Shown here in pieces: positions 1-11,257 of a stretch of DNA of 64,000 bases. Source of the DNA: Salticus scenicus (Eukaryota > Arthropoda > Arachnida > Araneae > Salticidae); assembly GCA_963930645.1 (NCBI GenBank), contig OZ005653.1, forward strand, positions 117,310,259-117,374,258, in the 5' to 3' direction. The position numbers and the translations under genes were made by a program. Within the stretch, counting starts at the first letter, position 1. Each line of letters starts with the position of its first letter. The notes beneath the pieces were generated by a model. The model searched no databases and was not told the DNA's origin. It saw only the letters and a list, made by a program, of their open reading frames with translations.

Positions 1-481
1 TCATCTGAGGAATGTATAATGTTCATTTTAAATCATTCATTAATTTCATTTGTTCTCTACAAATTAATTGACTATATACAGGATCCGCCAAAAGTCTCAC
101 CCTTATAACTACGCTACGAGTCGGGATTTTTTAAAATTGTAAAACACGTGTTCAATTAATTTGAAGGAGATTGTGTTTGATTTAAAAAATTGGGTCGGAG
201 CACACAGGAGGCTACTAGAGGTGGGCACATTTCAAATGGAAAGGGGGTCTTTTAATATCTCTATAAAAAAGTCTTTTTGAGGCAAACATTTTGGCAAAAG
301 GTTTTGTCCTACTATTATTTTTATGAAGTTATGATGAATTAAATTTTTGTTCAAAATTCACTTTTCCAAGCCTAAAATGCACCTATAATATGTACGTTAT
401 AAACAATAAAGTATTACACTTCTTTTCTCTACCGACATATTCAAAGGAAATATGTACTTTCAAAATAAGAGAGCAATATGA

Positions 482-644
482 TCAAGGCCGTAGCAAGGGG
501 AAAAGGAGGGGGGATTGGGAGTTTAAAAAATCCCCTAAATTTTGCAGATTTGTTGGAAAATTAAACTTCATTTTTAACACTCAAAATTATGTATAAAACT
601 TGAAGCACCCTTCGAATTTTTTTCTTTTTTGGCTACGGCCTTGA
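482..644. mobile_element. Short MITE with 13-bp terminal inverted repeats
   Basis: The ends TCAAGGCCGTAGC and GCTACGGCCTTGA are perfect inverted repeats 163 bases apart. The interior is non-coding and contains a purine-rich G tract. The flanks (ATATGA and ATAAGA) agree at five of six bases, which may be a decayed target duplication. The superfamily is not determined. Confidence 0.6.
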
Positions 645-941
645 ATAAGAGGGTTCTTTGAAAGGAGTTACACATGGAAAGTGGTCAATTCACATCAAGT
701 GTTAAACAATATTATCTGCTCTTGCAAAATGTGCTCCTTAACAGAGATATGCATGGAGATATTGCACATGGGCATTGAATTGAGGTAAATCAGTATTAAA
801 GCCAAAAAGGAAATTTTGTGGGTGAGAAAAATTGACCCTTATAGGAGGTGGCCCTTAAACAGAGGTGGACTTTTAGAGAGGTTTTGGATTGCTGATGTTT
901 ACTTAACTATGGCAGATAATTATTTAAATTGATTTTACTGA

Positions 942-1071
942 AAATGTTATTCAATCATTCCATCATGAATTTAAGTTTTCCTTTAAATACAAGTTTTGTG
1001 CGTGTCAATGCTTTTGGGAAGAAGGGCTTCAGCCCCTTAGCCCCCCTCCCTCCCCCCTTGGGTCTGCCACT
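942..1071 (+). mobile_element. 5'-truncated copy of the CAGTGGCGG hAT MITE
   Basis: From the string AAAATGTTATTC to the end GTCTGCCACT this stretch aligns with the right two thirds of the intact MITE at 5211-5395. The shared landmarks are the CTTTTGGG block, the CTTCAGCC block and the C-rich tract before the terminus. The left TIR is missing. Confidence 0.6.
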
Positions 1072-1270
1072 ACATTTCAATACGAAATTTTTAAAGTCGC
1101 CAAGGGAGTTCTTGTACTAAAATGCTTCCTTTTTGTATAAATTATTGTTAAATCAACTGAATGAACTATTCTTTCTGTATATATGCAATTTTCAAATATT
1201 CTAAACAAATTGTTATGGTTTTAATATTGTATGTGCATTAATTTTCACATTTGTTATCTGTATTACTTAG

Positions 1271-1370
1271 GAGTATGGCTGCATTTGCTGGTATGTGTGA
1301 TGGTGGATCTGCTGAAGATGGGTGTGTAGCTGCTTCTCGCGATGACACCACTATAAATGCTATGGATCTG
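1271..1370 (+). CDS. RERE/Gug: RERE/Atrophin exon: end of ELM2 domain
   Basis: This exon encodes 33 whole codons after one leading base. They include SMAAFAGMCDGG and SRDDTTINAMDL, which match the C-terminal half of the ELM2 domain of RERE/Atrophin. ELM2 recruits class I histone deacetylases in nuclear corepressor complexes. The exon starts after TTACTTAG and ends before the donor GTATGT. The leading G implies that the previous exon, outside the window, ends in phase 2, probably completing an Arg codon. The exit is phase 0 and joins cleanly to LHESSYDTG at 24553, across an intron of about 23.2 kb. Earlier ELM2 residues and any BAH domain must lie upstream of the window. The codons look intact. 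Confidence 0.93.
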
Positions 1371-2241
1371 GTATGTAATTCTATACTCATTGGTACAGTT
1401 CATGCCATCACAGTGACATGGCAACAATTGTTGCAAAATTATTATTAACATATGTCATCAAAATAACTCGGATAGGGGGAATATTTGTTGCTAAAATATT
1501 TATACACTCCTATTTCTTCTGTTTTACATTAATATTTTAATATGCATAAATGTAAAAACTAGGTATGTTTTATTAATCAAAATTGTCATAAAAAAATTCT
1601 TTTAGGAATGAAAATCCATATATTTTAAAAATAAGCTTTAAAGTAAAATTTTTGGTTTGTCTAGTAAAGAACACTGGGCTGCCACAGACTACTTAAATGT
1701 TACTTTTTTCAACCTTTTTTGACATTAGGAGACTTTTGAGACTTTTTCAAGCAAAAACTAGTATGTTGTGGCCACCACAAGACTTTCTTCTATATTTTCC
1801 TATACAAATTCACGCAATAACAATATATATAAAAAAAAAAAAAAGATTTTTTTTCAAAGTTTTTTTTCGTTAAAAGTAAAAAAAAAATCGATAACTTTGT
1901 TTTAAATTATCACATATTTATAGTTCAACCATTCGTTTTAAAGGTATTGACGAGACCTTTTGAAAGATAACTTCCCCCTAGGTGGGTAAGCGATGCCCCA
2001 AATTTTTTTCCTAATTAACTACTACTATTAATTTCACAATCACAGGTTAAGAATAACTCTCATTATATACATTCATACGAAATTTTGGCCTATACTGCCA
2101 TGTTAAAAATTTAGAAAAAATACGATCACAGCGCCACCTGTTGAGTGATTGATCCCCAAATATAATCAGCCCCAGTTTATGTCAGGGGCCAACTAAATAC
2201 CAAGTCTGGTTAAATTTCGTTCAAAAAAAGAATACGATTTA

Positions 2242-2374
2242 GCGGAGGTGCCCGGGTTCGATTCCCGACTCTGGTATTTTTCACATAGTTGGTAAAATTA
2301 AAATATCAACCTTTACACTCCAATTTACTTAAAATGAATATTCACGGTTGATGAATTCATGAATAAATATTTCT
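2242..2374 (+). mobile_element. tRNA-derived SINE, 5'-truncated, with 12-bp target duplication
   Basis: A pol III B-box GGTTCGATTCC sits at 2255-2265, in the context of a tRNA 3' half. The same body, CTCTGGTATTTTTCACATAG followed by a TTGGTA segment and a CACTCCAA block, recurs at 41600-41700. The unit is bounded by perfect 12-base direct repeats GAATACGATTTA (2230-2241 and 2375-2386), a typical target duplication from LINE-driven insertion. No A-box is present, so this copy is 5'-truncated. Confidence 0.75.
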
Positions 2375-2900
2375 GAATACGATTTATTTTCTAAGTTTTT
2401 TTTTTTTTGTTAAAAGTAAAAAAAAAAATCGATAACTTTGTTTTAAATTATCACAGATTTATAGTTCAACCATTCGTTTTAAAGGTATTGACGAGACCTT
2501 TCCAAAGATACCCTTCTTGAAAATTTACTCACCTTTAGGGGGGGGGGGTGTCCAGGCTCCTACGCATACAAAATTTTTTTCCCAGTTGATTATCTCTATT
2601 ATAAATAATTCTTGTAAATTTCATAATGATTACTAAAAAATAATTCACTACATGCATATTTATACCAAATTTTGTCCTATATCACCATGTTAAAAATTTA
2701 GAAAAAAATGGGATGGCAACGCAACCTGTAAGACATTTTTTACCAAAAGTTGATATGCACTAATTTTTGTCAAGGTGCAACTACATACCAATTTGTATGA
2801 AATTCTGTGCAGTAGTTCCTGAGATACAGTTGCCACAAAATTTTGTCACACACACACACACACACACAGACAGACATTTTCTAAAAATGGTCAAATCGTG

Positions 2901-3206
2901 CAGGGGTGCAGAAAATGTTCAAACCTCGGAAATTTTCCCCAAACACAGTATAAATTTCCCTCAATAATGCAAAAATCTACTTTGCTATAAAAAGTCATTT
3001 GTGCTATGTAATAAATCTTTAAGAGAATAAGTATACAGTGTAACATAAAAATATCGCTGTTAGTGTATATAAGCACTTCAAAGTAGCAAATTGTTATTTT
3101 TGATTTACATTTTTATTTTCTCTTAAAAAAATATTCAAAATTTCCCCAGTCAGTTTAAATTTCCCCCGAACCTTGTTCGGGCGTTCGGACATATTCTGCA
3201 CCCCTG
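2901..3206. mobile_element. hAT-type MITE, 8-bp TSD AAATCGTG
   Basis: The ends CAGGGGTGCAG and CTGCACCCCTG are inverted repeats. They are flanked by perfect 8-base duplications AAATCGTG at 2893-2900 and 3207-3214, the signature of hAT transposition. The 306-base interior is non-coding. Removing it restores a continuous 3' part of the Helitron-like host element, so it is the younger insertion. Confidence 0.85.
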
Positions 3207-3723
3207 AAATCGTGTTCTACAGTTCTCAAAATGTGTAAATTCATCAAAAACCAGAGGTCGAAAATTTTTACGAATCCAATACTTTCTCTATATTACATAT
3301 AGAAGAAAGTAACAAGCTAAAAAGCATTCATTTTTTGCTATGGCAACCTTTTTGGAGACTTTTTTTTTTTTTTTTTTTTTTTTTCAATTATGTTCAAATT
3401 TTATCGACTCAAACTCTACTCGCAGGAAAAGGTTAGAGCCAACTAATCTGCATGTCTTCGATTTATCCCTAATTTGCTCTGTGATATAAATTGTATTTGG
3501 CAATTTATATAATTATCCAAACTCTAACAACGTAGTTTCGAAGCTTTAAATACAATTTTAAAATAATAATTTTTTACTGATTAGAATTTTTCAGGAGGGG
3601 GCAAATACCCCACCTTACTCCTAAGTGCAGACACACATGTACCAAGATGGACCATGAGTTATGGAAATCTGCAATATTTCTTTAAAACATTTTATTGTGA
3701 TAAATGCTTACAATTTTATTGTA

Positions 3724-4490
3724 TAGTAAAACACCGTTTATACATCTTTCAAGGGACTGTCGTAAAAGGATGTATAAATGAAAAGACATATAATCAAAAT
3801 TTTAATAATAGCACCTTGATTACTACAAATTTAATGACACTTAAGCAAAATTTATATGAAAATATTAATGAATAAAGTTTCTTAAGTTAGTAAATGTATA
3901 TTATAAATTTTTTAAGACAATAATTAATAATAATAATAATAATAAAAGATTTATTATAAAAAGTGAGAAAAATATACTATTAATGCATGACTGGTTACTA
4001 ATTACATGAATCATATATTGAGTATTATATTACATTTTTTAAGAACTGTATGAATACATTTTGAACATTAAATATATACTATATTGCGTATCTGTAATTA
4101 TAAGCATACAATTTATGTCCATAAAGATAGTTATTTAATAACATTCATTTAAAATCTTTAATATTCGTCTGATTTGCTGCTTATCTATGAGTATTAAAAA
4201 TTCTCCTGTGAATTCAGTTGATTCTTTGATCAGTATTCTTCGATCTTTCCTGTGTTCCTCCATTTAAGATACTTTCTAGGATACTTCTTTTCTTTTTTAC
4301 CCGTCTTATTTAGAATGGAAAATAATAACAGGTCGAGAAATTTTGTTAATTTTAGTAAAGTGGAAAAGATGTATAACCGTTAATAGCATCGTATAAACGA
4401 AGAATTTTTGTATTAAAATGAATAGGAATGAATTGGGACTTCACTAAAAGGATGCATAAATGTAAAAGACGTATAAACGGTGCTTTACTG
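3724..4490. mobile_element. pogo/Tigger-type MITE
   Basis: The left end TAGTAAAACACCGTTTATAC and the right end, whose reverse complement starts CAGTAAAGCACCGTTTATAC, are inverted repeats. Both are flanked by TA (3722-3723 and 4491-4492). Further inside, the GGATGTATAAATG and GGATGCATAAATG blocks are also related. The 767-base interior has no transposase. The end sequence and TA target are typical of pogo-like elements. Confidence 0.7.
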
Positions 4491-5210
4491 TACTTATATA
4501 TTCTATTTCAATGCCTAAATAAGACATAAAAACTTCATTTTTAGTAGAATTATTTGTTTTGCTAATTTTTTAACACATAATAATTATTGAGGAAACTTTT
4601 TCAATGTTTCTATGCCACTTCTTTTGCAACTTTTTTTTAAATTGAAGGCTACTTAAACAACTTTTTTCATTGTATTTTCTCATGGCATCCCTGAGAACAT
4701 TGACATCTCAATGGATGTGTACGTTTTCCTGTATGCATATCCCCAGTAGCAGAAATTTTCCTGTCAATCTGCGACAACTATTTACGCATTAGAAAATAAT
4801 CTGCAGCATAATTTTACAATGAGATACGGGGAAAAAAAAATTGCTGGATTCAGTAAGAATATTTTTATCACAAGTTTGCATTTATCTAATGTTATTAATC
4901 TGTCAGATATGTCAAAGCATTGTAGTTACAGAATTTCCATTACATATAACTAGATAAAGAGTTAGCATTAGCAATTATCTTTCATACTGCATAAGAACTA
5001 CTATTTTGTTTATGATTTTGTTCATACTGACTAGTAAAATACTTGCAGGAGACTCTAAACATTGAAATTAATGCAACTTTCTAAAATTTTCTGGTTCCTG
5101 TGTAACCAGATGGAGGGACATTAAAACGTATAAACTTTCTCTTATCAATGCAATCACAGTTTTTTCGTCATTGCCATCTGTACATCTTAATTGCATTTTG
5201 ATCACCTTCC

Positions 5211-5395
5211 AGTGGCGGTTCCAGAACTTAACTTTCTGTATGTGGGGGGGGGGGGGGGGGGCTGGGCTAAAATTTTTCAAGATGTTATTCCAGATCAATG
5301 AAAAGTTTACAACTGTAATATTCAATTGTGAATGTCAGTACTTTTGGGTGGCGCTTCAGCCTCCTAGCCCCCCTCCCCCCTTAGATCTACCACTG
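5211..5395. mobile_element. hAT MITE, 8-bp TSD TCACCTTC
   Basis: The left end CAGTGGCGGTT and right end ATCTACCACTG are short inverted repeats. Perfect 8-base duplications TCACCTTC lie at 5203-5210 and 5396-5403. The 185-base interior carries a run of G near its left end and a C-rich tract near its right end. A truncated relative is at 942-1071. Confidence 0.85.
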
Positions 5396-6179
5396 TCACC
5401 TTCTCAATGTCCGAACCCCAACTTTCCCAGAAAACTTGTAATACTGGAACTGAAACTGTATTTAACCCATTAGGCGCCAAAACTCCCGCTGCAGCAACAT
5501 TTAATTACAATTTTTTTTCTCTACAATAATTAAGATAAATATATATTATTATTTTTTACATTGAACATTGAAGTGCATATCTTCGCTGGCAATTTTTTCA
5601 AAAAGTTTGTAATGCAAATTGTATTTTTATTTATTTATTTAATTATTCAAACAAAATTATCTGTTCCTACTGCATAAGAAGAGAAAATTGCTAAAAATAA
5701 CTTATTATTCAAGTGCAGGGGTTTAAATGATGGATATTAATTAAGAAATTCGTTTCTTAAATTATAACAAGGATCAAGAAAATTTAAAAGAGTTATGCAG
5801 TTTATCAACATCTATTCTACCTCCATTAGGTGCCATGTCTCCCATTTTGGAACTATATCATATCTTTGAACAAAATAACTGTTTTATTATTATTATTATT
5901 ATTTTTATTTATTTAAATTATATATGGATTAGGAATGCATTTTGTAACCAAAGCGTACGAAAATGCAAAATTTTTGAGGGAGATTCATATAGCATGGTTA
6001 AGTAACTTAATGGGTTATGTAACATCAATGAGATAAGTAACTTAATAAGCACAGGTATTTTCTTTGACAGCTCAATAAAAGACTTTCAAATAAAACCTGT
6101 GATCCTTTCAGATCCTATTTCTTTTTTTATAGTGCTAGCGATCTATTCATAAAAGTATTGGTATTCAAGCAAAAGTGTG

Positions 6180-7235
6180 TCAAGATCATCAAATTTTGAA
6201 ATCGATACAAAATCTAGTATATATTCAAAGGTGCGATAACAAAAATTACATGAGTAGTGAGTGATATTGAACAATTCTACCTCTAAATAGGTTCTGCAAT
6301 TTAATGAAGCAAATTTAAACAGAATATTGGCAGTTACGCTGCATATGGAGAAAGAATGGGAATCTTCTGCAGGGAACTTCATTACCGATCGGTAGCAAAT
6401 GCTGGGGGGGGAGGGGGGCAAAAAATTATATAAATGCGAGATATTGAACATTTCTGTTTCTTTATAGGTTTCAGAATCTAATAAAGTAAGCTTAAAATGA
6501 ACATTGGCATTTATGCTCTGGATGGAAGAAGATTGGAAATTACAATGCTTCTATGGAGCGTTTGATTGCTGATCATTAGTGGAGGGGGGGTAAAGCAAAT
6601 ATTTGTGTGAGAGATAGTAAGCAATACTAATCTAAGTAAATAAGTTTAAAAAGAACATTGAGATTTATGTTGCAGATGGAGAAGACTTGAAATCGTAAGA
6701 ATTCCGCGAGCCATTTGATTGTCGATCGTTTGTGGGGGGGGGGGGGGGGGCACAAAAAATTACATGAATGAGAGATATTAAATTATTTTACTTCTTTATA
6801 GGTTCTAGAATCTAATAAAGAATGTTTCAAATGAATATTGACATTTATGCTGTGGATGGCGAAAGCTTAAAAATTACAATCATTTGATTTTGTGGAACGT
6901 TTAATCTATCACCGATCATTAGCGGGAGGGGGGGAGTAAAACAAATATAAGTGAGATATTGAACAATTCTACTTCTTTATAAGTTCTTAAATCTAATTAA
7001 GTAAGTTTTAAAAAATAATATTGATATTTATGTTACTGATGGGGGGAATGGAAATTGCAAGGATTTCGTGATCTGTATGATAGCCGATCGTTAACAGGGG
7101 GTAAGGGGGAGGGGTCACAAAAAAATTATATGAGTGAGAAATATTGAACAGTTCTACCTCTCTATAGGTTCTAGAATTTAATAAAGCGTGTTTAAAATGA
7201 ATATTGACATTTATGTTGTGGATGGAAAAAGATAG
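6180..7235. repeat. G-tract tandem array, about 150-190-bp monomers
   Basis: At least five diverged direct units can be followed. Each contains a GATATTGAACAATTCTAC-like block, a TAGGTTCTAGAATTTAATAAAG-like block, a GTGGATGGA-like block, and then a G-rich run beginning near 6402, 6583, 6733, 6924 and 7098. Spacing varies from about 150 to 190 bases. Open frames on the minus strand in this stretch come from the repeat and are not genes. Confidence 0.75.
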
Positions 7236-8669
7236 AAAATTGCTATCTTTCCTCCCAAAATCGGGAGATTTGAAATTTCTGCATAATGCTGATTTGGAAA
7301 TAATCTGCAGACTAAAATAAAAATCTGCGACATACGTTGCGCGTCTCGCATTTTCTGCTATGGGGTGCATATCTCACTTTTAGGTAGATTCCTTATAGGA
7401 AATCTCCCTATTGCAATGTTCCTCATGACACAACTTCTGGAAAATTTCTTCATATCTTCACCAACCCAAAACCACCCTCCGTTCAAAAGTTTATATACAC
7501 ATATGTGTAACACTTATACACATGTTAAGCTGTGAACACGATAACTGGAGTAATTATTAATTATTTAAATTTAACAAGCTCGGGATATGTTATCAGGACA
7601 GTAAAAATCTTGGTCGAGTTCGTAGATGGGTATCCAGCTCAAGGGGATGGAAATTTTCATTTGCCTATAATTTCTTTAATATTGAAAATAGGAAAAAACT
7701 TCAAATCAGACGAATTACCACCTTATCCTAAAGAACAGTTTTTGTATTTAAACTTTTTCGATAGCTACAATTGCTTAAAAGTTACAAGTTAAAAAGTGAT
7801 TTTTCTTTAATTGTGATGAAGCCGTAAAATTAATACTGCCTAAAACAAGAAAAAAAAAATTGAAATACCCATATTCAATGTCAACATAATATTTAATACC
7901 ATTTTTTAATGAAGTAATATGCTAAATATCAGTAATTTTTTTCTTTTTTTTTTTTTTTTTTTTTCAGAAAAGAAAGAAATTCGTAATATGTTACAGATTT
8001 TGTGTTACAGATGTGCGACATTTAAGTTTTTGTCACTTTTCGGCGATGGATTTTTTGGTAGAATTGCTTGTTTTAAAAAAAAAAAAAAAAAAAAAAAGCC
8101 TTTTAATTAAATTAAAATAACTTTTTTAAAAAATTAGAATGTATTTTTTCTAATGTGCATACTTTTTACTTTTGAATTTTTTTAGTCAATGTATGGCAGT
8201 ACATAATACTCTCTGTGTTTGTATATATTTATTGTACTGCTAGATAATAATTATAGTACATTCAAAAATATCGAAAAAGAGAAAAAGTTCATAATTATTA
8301 TTATTTTAATTTGGAAAAACCTCCTGCAGCTTCAATTATTCTCTTCGGTACTTTTCCATTTTGTCAGCGTTGTGATAAATTTGCCAAGAATAATATAACC
8401 AACACCAATCATTAAGCACCTAAGAAAGTAACTGTTTCACAACACTTCGAATAATAATAATAAGAAAAAAATTAAAGAGACACAACTGTTTACTTATTTT
8501 GTTTATTTTATATATTTAAGAATTAAATTTTTTAAAATTTTGCTTAAAGCTAGCTTTTAAAAGTGTTGTCCCACAAAAAGTATAACATTTATTTTGTGAA
8601 ATCCTTAATAACATGTATAAATAAACTTTAAATAAAAAAAAAAAAAAAAAAAAAAATCGAAGTTACAAA
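7236..8669. other. Intronic sequence without a recognisable gene
   Basis: AT-rich DNA with two notable homopolymer tracts (poly-T at about 7945-7964, poly-A at about 8075-8097) and a poly-A at 8634-8656. An 86-codon open frame at 7532-7792 has no recognisable similarity and no splice or promoter context. Confidence 0.6.
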
Positions 8670-10984
8670 TCTATTATATTAAAACACGAAGGTAATCTTT
8701 AAGTCTAAAATCGCATGATCTGGGCATACGCGAAGGCTTTTCCTTTCTTTAGAAGAAACCAGTGACCAATCGCTGAGAGGGCTTTTCGGATACCTAGATG
8801 CAAGCGACTTCTGAAACCTGAACCCACTGACCAATCAGAATACGAATTTGACTCATGTCTTCTGTGGCCACCAGATCGTGGTGTGACTTACGGTTGTCAT
8901 GTTATTACTATTTATTAAAACACATTACAGATGAAATATATTTATTTCATAAATCATAAGTTAAAATAAGCAGTTCAAAATTATACGTTGACATCACAGT
9001 TCATAGCGTACAGGCAAGCCAGCAGACATGCAAAAACTAACTATAACAGTGTTCCCACGGTCCTTGAAAGTCCTTAAGAAGTACTTGAATTTCATTTTCT
9101 TTTTCAAGGGCCCTTGAAAGTACTTGAATTTTGTGCAAAGTCCTTGAAAATCCTTGAATTTTCCACTCCAGTAGACGTGCGTATCGCGAATTCTGTCATT
9201 GCTAAACTATCTCCATCTCCACATGTGCACGCCATTGTCTAATATAATGATTTTGTCATAAAATTCTTATTTCATTGTCTTGCTTTTGCATATAGTTTTG
9301 ACTTATTTGGTTTTTTTTGCCAGTCTCATACCTGTTTGATGGACTGGTCATTAATTTTGAGCAGAAAGTGACTAGACCAGGACTCAAACCTAAAAACTTT
9401 GGAATAATCATAATGATTCCAAATCCTGAACTAATCGTTTTTGACTCTTGTAAAAGTTAATTTGGTCAATCCATCAAAAATGTATTGTGAAAACAGGCAA
9501 AGTTATTCTAATTGTGAAAAATATATTACTAATGAAAGTAGTTACTAAAGTTTTGTGTGTATACCTAGCGTTCTGCGATTTTCCCTTAGTCCTTGAAAAA
9601 TTTCAAATAGGCCTTGAAAAGTCCTTGAATTTTTTTCTTTGTTAAGAGTGGGAACCCTGTATAAACTAGTTGGCATAGGTGGACTCTGCTCAGTTCCCCA
9701 TCACATTTATGTTCTCAGAAATTTCTAGTGCAAGACATATTATAATCATGTTAAAAGAAATGAATTTGACCAAAGCTTGATACAGTGACAGAATGAAATC
9801 CCCGCCTAATAGGCTATCCACCGTTCACTTGGATATAATTATCTTATTCTAATTTATTAATTTATTTTATCAGGGTCAATTCTGTTGTTTAGTTTTCATG
9901 CTACTATTTCCAGTGCAATAAACCTCAAAATTCATATTTATATGAAAAATTTACAATTTCGCTATGTTGATAAAATCGTAAATTACGAATAATTTACGAA
10001 AATTTCCTAGTAGAATATTTGTATTCAATCATGTTCAAACAAATATCATAAACTTAATTTTGAAGTTGTCTAATGTATTTAGGATCCTCAAAATGGAAGT
10101 TTATGATCAATTTTGCCTTATTCTGACATGTTAAGTAAATCGTAAATTCCAAATAACTTACGAATTTTTTTTAATTGGAAAAATCATAGTCTATGATATT
10201 CATGCTAGTGTCCTAAATAATATTTCGAAAGTGGTTTGACATCTTTACGCTGAAAATATCCCTCAAGATGGACGTTTATGTGAAATTTTGCTCTATTCTG
10301 ACATGTTAAGAAATTCGTAAATTTCCAATAACTTACGAAATCTTTATATTGGAAAATTCATAGTCATTAATATTCATGCCAGTGTCCTAAATAATATTTC
10401 AAAAGTAGTCTGACATCTTTACGATGAAAATATCTCAAAAAATGACGTTTATGTGAAATTTTGCCCTATACTGCCATGTTAAGAAATTCGTAAATTTCCA
10501 GTAACTTGCGAAATTTTCAAAGTAGCATATTTATAGTTACTGATGTTCATTCCGGCATCAAAACTGATATTTTAAAACTGGTCTGACATTTTTACAGTAA
10601 AAAGTTTTCATTTAATGCACGTTTAAGTGAATTTTTGTCCTATTCTCCCATGTTAAGGAAATCGTAAATTTCTAATAACTTACGAAGTTTTTAAATTCGA
10701 ATGTTGCAAATGAATAGGGTTCTTGCCAGTGTCGAAAGTAATATTTTAAAACTGATCTGACCTCTCTGCGACAATTTGTTCTTGAGATATCATGTACACA
10801 GACTAACAAACTAACGGACTGACCCACTAACAGACTAACAGACACCCTACAGACAGACACCATAGAAATTTTGTCATTTTTGGATTCCTCACACCTGAAA
10901 ACGTGTAGAAAAGTAAAAAAACCGAGGTCGAAAATTTTCATGATTACCTAAGTTCCCCATACCTATAGTATGATGGGGAACTAA
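8670..10984 (+). mobile_element. Helitron-like non-autonomous element
   Basis: The left end starts TCTATTATATTAAAACACGA, which fits the TC-start, AT-rich 5' end of Helitrons. The right end is a 10-bp stem, AGTTCCCCAT (10951-10960) with ATGGGGAACT (10973-10982), running into CTAA at 10981-10984, which fits the CTRR 3' rule. The flanks are A on the left and T on the right, as expected for insertion between A and T, with no duplication. Inside, from about 10090 to 10720, lie four direct units of about 174 bases, each with a CATGTTAAG...TCGTAAATT block. There is no Rep/helicase ORF. A CAGTGTTCCC-ended MITE is nested at 9047-9659. Confidence 0.6.
9047..9659. mobile_element. CAGGGTTCCCA-type MITE with internal CCTTGAA motifs
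   Basis: The left end CAGTGTTCCCAC and the right end, reverse complement CAGGGTTCCCAC, are inverted repeats. They are flanked by TATAA on both sides (9042-9046 and 9660-9664). Near both ends the motif GTCCTTGAA is repeated several times. The 613-base interior is non-coding. It is nested in the Helitron-like element. Confidence 0.7.
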
Positions 10985-11057
10985 TAATAGCTGCCAAGTA
11001 GAGTTGTATGAATCATGTTAGAGTTGAACTGTTTAAATCACATGACATCCCCGTTTA
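10985..11057 (-). mobile_element. Remnant of the 3' LTR and polypurine tract of the first gypsy element
   Basis: On the minus strand, downstream of the integrase end of the gypsy copy at 11258-14486, the purine-rich TAAACGGGGA is followed by TGTCATGTGATTTAAAC. This fits a polypurine tract joined to an LTR beginning with TG. The putative LTR is cut after about 63 bases by the 3' end of the Helitron-like element. No matching 5' LTR was found upstream, so the call is tentative. Confidence 0.35.
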
Positions 11058-11257
11058 AGATGTAAAACTTTTACACATTTTACAAAATCACATAGAATAT
11101 GATAGCATTCAAAAAGGTACACAGTCAATTTCAAATATACAAAATTACTATTCAGTCAAATACAAATTTATAAAGTTACCACACACATCTTAAAAATTCA
11201 CATCATATTTAAACAAGAAACTTTACACAAACAGTCACTGAAGTTATACATACAAGT

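Larger units (their letters stand above)
1..1270 (+). other. Upstream intron of the RERE/Atrophin gene (3' part)
   Basis: This is non-coding sequence ending in the acceptor AG at 1269-1270. I see no exon in it. It holds one small palindromic MITE (482-644) and a truncated copy (942-1071) of the hAT MITE that is intact at 5211-5395. The remainder is AT-rich with no recognisable element. Confidence 0.7.
1850..3312 (+). mobile_element. Helitron-like non-autonomous element with internal tandem units and 3' hairpin
   Basis: Two long direct repeats are visible. A block with ATCGATAACTTTG and GGTATTGACGAGACCTT occurs at about 1863-1960 and again at 2403-2500. A block with CCATGTTAAAAATTTAGAAA occurs at about 2098 and 2686. 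After a CA microsatellite (2848-2870) comes a block with GAGGTCGAAAATTTTTACG and then a stem-loop: ACTTTCTCTATAT at 3281 pairs with ATATAGAAGAAAGT at 3297, followed by AA. The same end, hairpin plus preceding block, occurs near 10950, 16350 and 22215. The layout of tandem units followed by a hairpin resembles non-autonomous Helitrons. The 5' end is not located. It contains the SINE at 2242-2374 and the MITE at 2901-3206. Confidence 0.45.

Noticed and set aside
5171..5473. 100-codon plus-strand frame
   Set aside because: It runs across the hAT MITE at 5211-5395. Its Gly and Pro runs come from the MITE's G and C tracts.
6143..7370. Two minus-strand open frames of 102 and 120 codons
   Set aside because: They lie in the G-tract tandem array and repeat its units (similar HSCNF/HSYNFF segments). 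They have no family similarity and no gene context.
10672..10941. 89-codon minus-strand frame
   Set aside because: It lies in the 3' part of the Helitron-like element, across its ACAGAC-type simple repeat. No protein similarity.
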